DNA of 16,859 bases. It comes from Bacillota bacterium (GTDB taxonomy: Bacteria; Bacillota_C; Negativicutes; JAEYSJ01). Shown here one piece after another: positions 16,658 to 16,859 of this stretch (the first letter of the stretch is position 1; every line of letters starts with the position of its first letter). A program made the translations under genes and the position numbers. Where the stretch lies: positions 1 through 16,859 of the forward strand of contig JAEYSJ010000241.1 of assembly GCA_023434855.1 (NCBI GenBank), read 5' to 3'. Under the pieces are notes generated by a model that saw nothing but the letters and a program-made list of their open reading frames with translations, did no database searches and had not been told where the DNA came from.

Positions 16658-16859
16658 GTGCTTGACTCGCTTTTGTCCTCTACCCAGGTATCCGTAATGG
16701 AAAAAGCACTGGGTGCGTCTTCTCTCCGGCAAAATGTAATAAGCAACAATATTGCTAACGTAAATACGCCTCACTTTAAAAAAAGTGAAGTGGCTTTTGA
16801 AAGCATTTTGCAGGAAGCTCTTAACGGCGGTAGTAAAATGCCTTTGGTAAAGACTAATG
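16658..16859 (+). CDS. flgB: flagellar basal-body rod protein FlgB, 3'-truncated by window edge
   Basis: Proximal rod protein of the flagellar basal body, exported by the flagellar type III system. The 67 complete codons read MLDSLLSSTQ, then LRQNVISNNIANVNTPHFKK (residues 24-43), the conserved rod-protein N-terminal motif, then SEVAFESILQ. The start is GTG 16658 with GGGAGG at 16645-16650 and 7-base spacing. Full-length FlgB is about 130-140 residues, so about half is missing. I find no convincing promoter in the A+T-rich 151 bases upstream (16507-16657). The position directly after codY matches Bacillus subtilis, where flgB opens the fla/che operon. Confidence 0.95.
   Translation, partial: MLDSLLSSTQVSVMEKALGASSLRQNVISNNIANVNTPHFKKSEVAFESILQEALNGGSKMPLVKTN

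Noticed and set aside
1..16859. Mobile elements, CRISPR arrays, toxin-antitoxin or phage-defence genes
   Set aside because: None seen on either strand; xerC is the housekeeping recombinase in its conserved operon, not an integrase of a mobile element.

Overview
The window reads as a stretch of chromosome from a motile, low-GC Firmicute. The combination of codY, hslVU, a flagellar rod gene and the gene order dprA-topA-trmFO-xerC-hslV-hslU-codY-flgB fits this. From memory, Bacillus subtilis has the same order (smf-topA-gid/trmFO-codV-clpQ-clpY-codY-flgB). The protein flavour, with a short type II-like nicotinate phosphoribosyltransferase and a long clostridial-type FolP, suggests an anaerobe. 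A Negativicutes/Sporomusaceae-like organism is my best guess, but the window alone does not prove it. I see no transposase, phage gene, CRISPR array, tRNA or rRNA, and no gene-free stretch longer than 300 bases.

Layout. (1) 1-2334: the 3' part of aroB (shikimate pathway) and a TldD-type metalloprotease, closed by a very long perfect hairpin that starts inside the tldD 3' end. (2) 2369-4567: an unrecognised protein with zinc ribbons at both ends, on its own promoter, convergent with a minus-strand nicotinate phosphoribosyltransferase; the two share a bidirectional terminator. (3) 4568-6747: a divergent intergenic region carrying a near-perfect CodY box, then folP-folB-folK, three folate-pathway genes that overlap or are 2 bases apart. 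(4) 6748-7974: a dyad and a hairpin, then a TTG-started MGDG-synthase/MurG-like glycosyltransferase. (5) 7971-16506: a consensus sigma-A promoter overlapping the glycosyltransferase stop codon drives a tight seven-gene unit, dprA-topA-trmFO-xerC-hslV-hslU-codY, ended by a strong terminator nested in a larger inverted repeat. (6) 16658-16859: the start of flgB, first gene of a flagellar basal-body cluster that runs off the window.

How the genes connect. FolP, FolB and FolK supply folate, and TrmFO uses methylene-tetrahydrofolate to make T54 in tRNA. DprA, TopA and XerC act on DNA (uptake and recombination, supercoiling, dimer resolution). HslV and HslU form an ATP-dependent protease. CodY is the nutrient (branched-chain amino acid/GTP) sensor, and the best CodY-like operator I can see lies in the pncB/folP divergent region of the same window.

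Most of the window is conserved housekeeping sequence. The least explained items are the double-zinc-ribbon protein (2469-3446), the long inverted repeat after codY, the CodY box between pncB and folP, and a CodY effector pocket that seems to lack the usual arginine.
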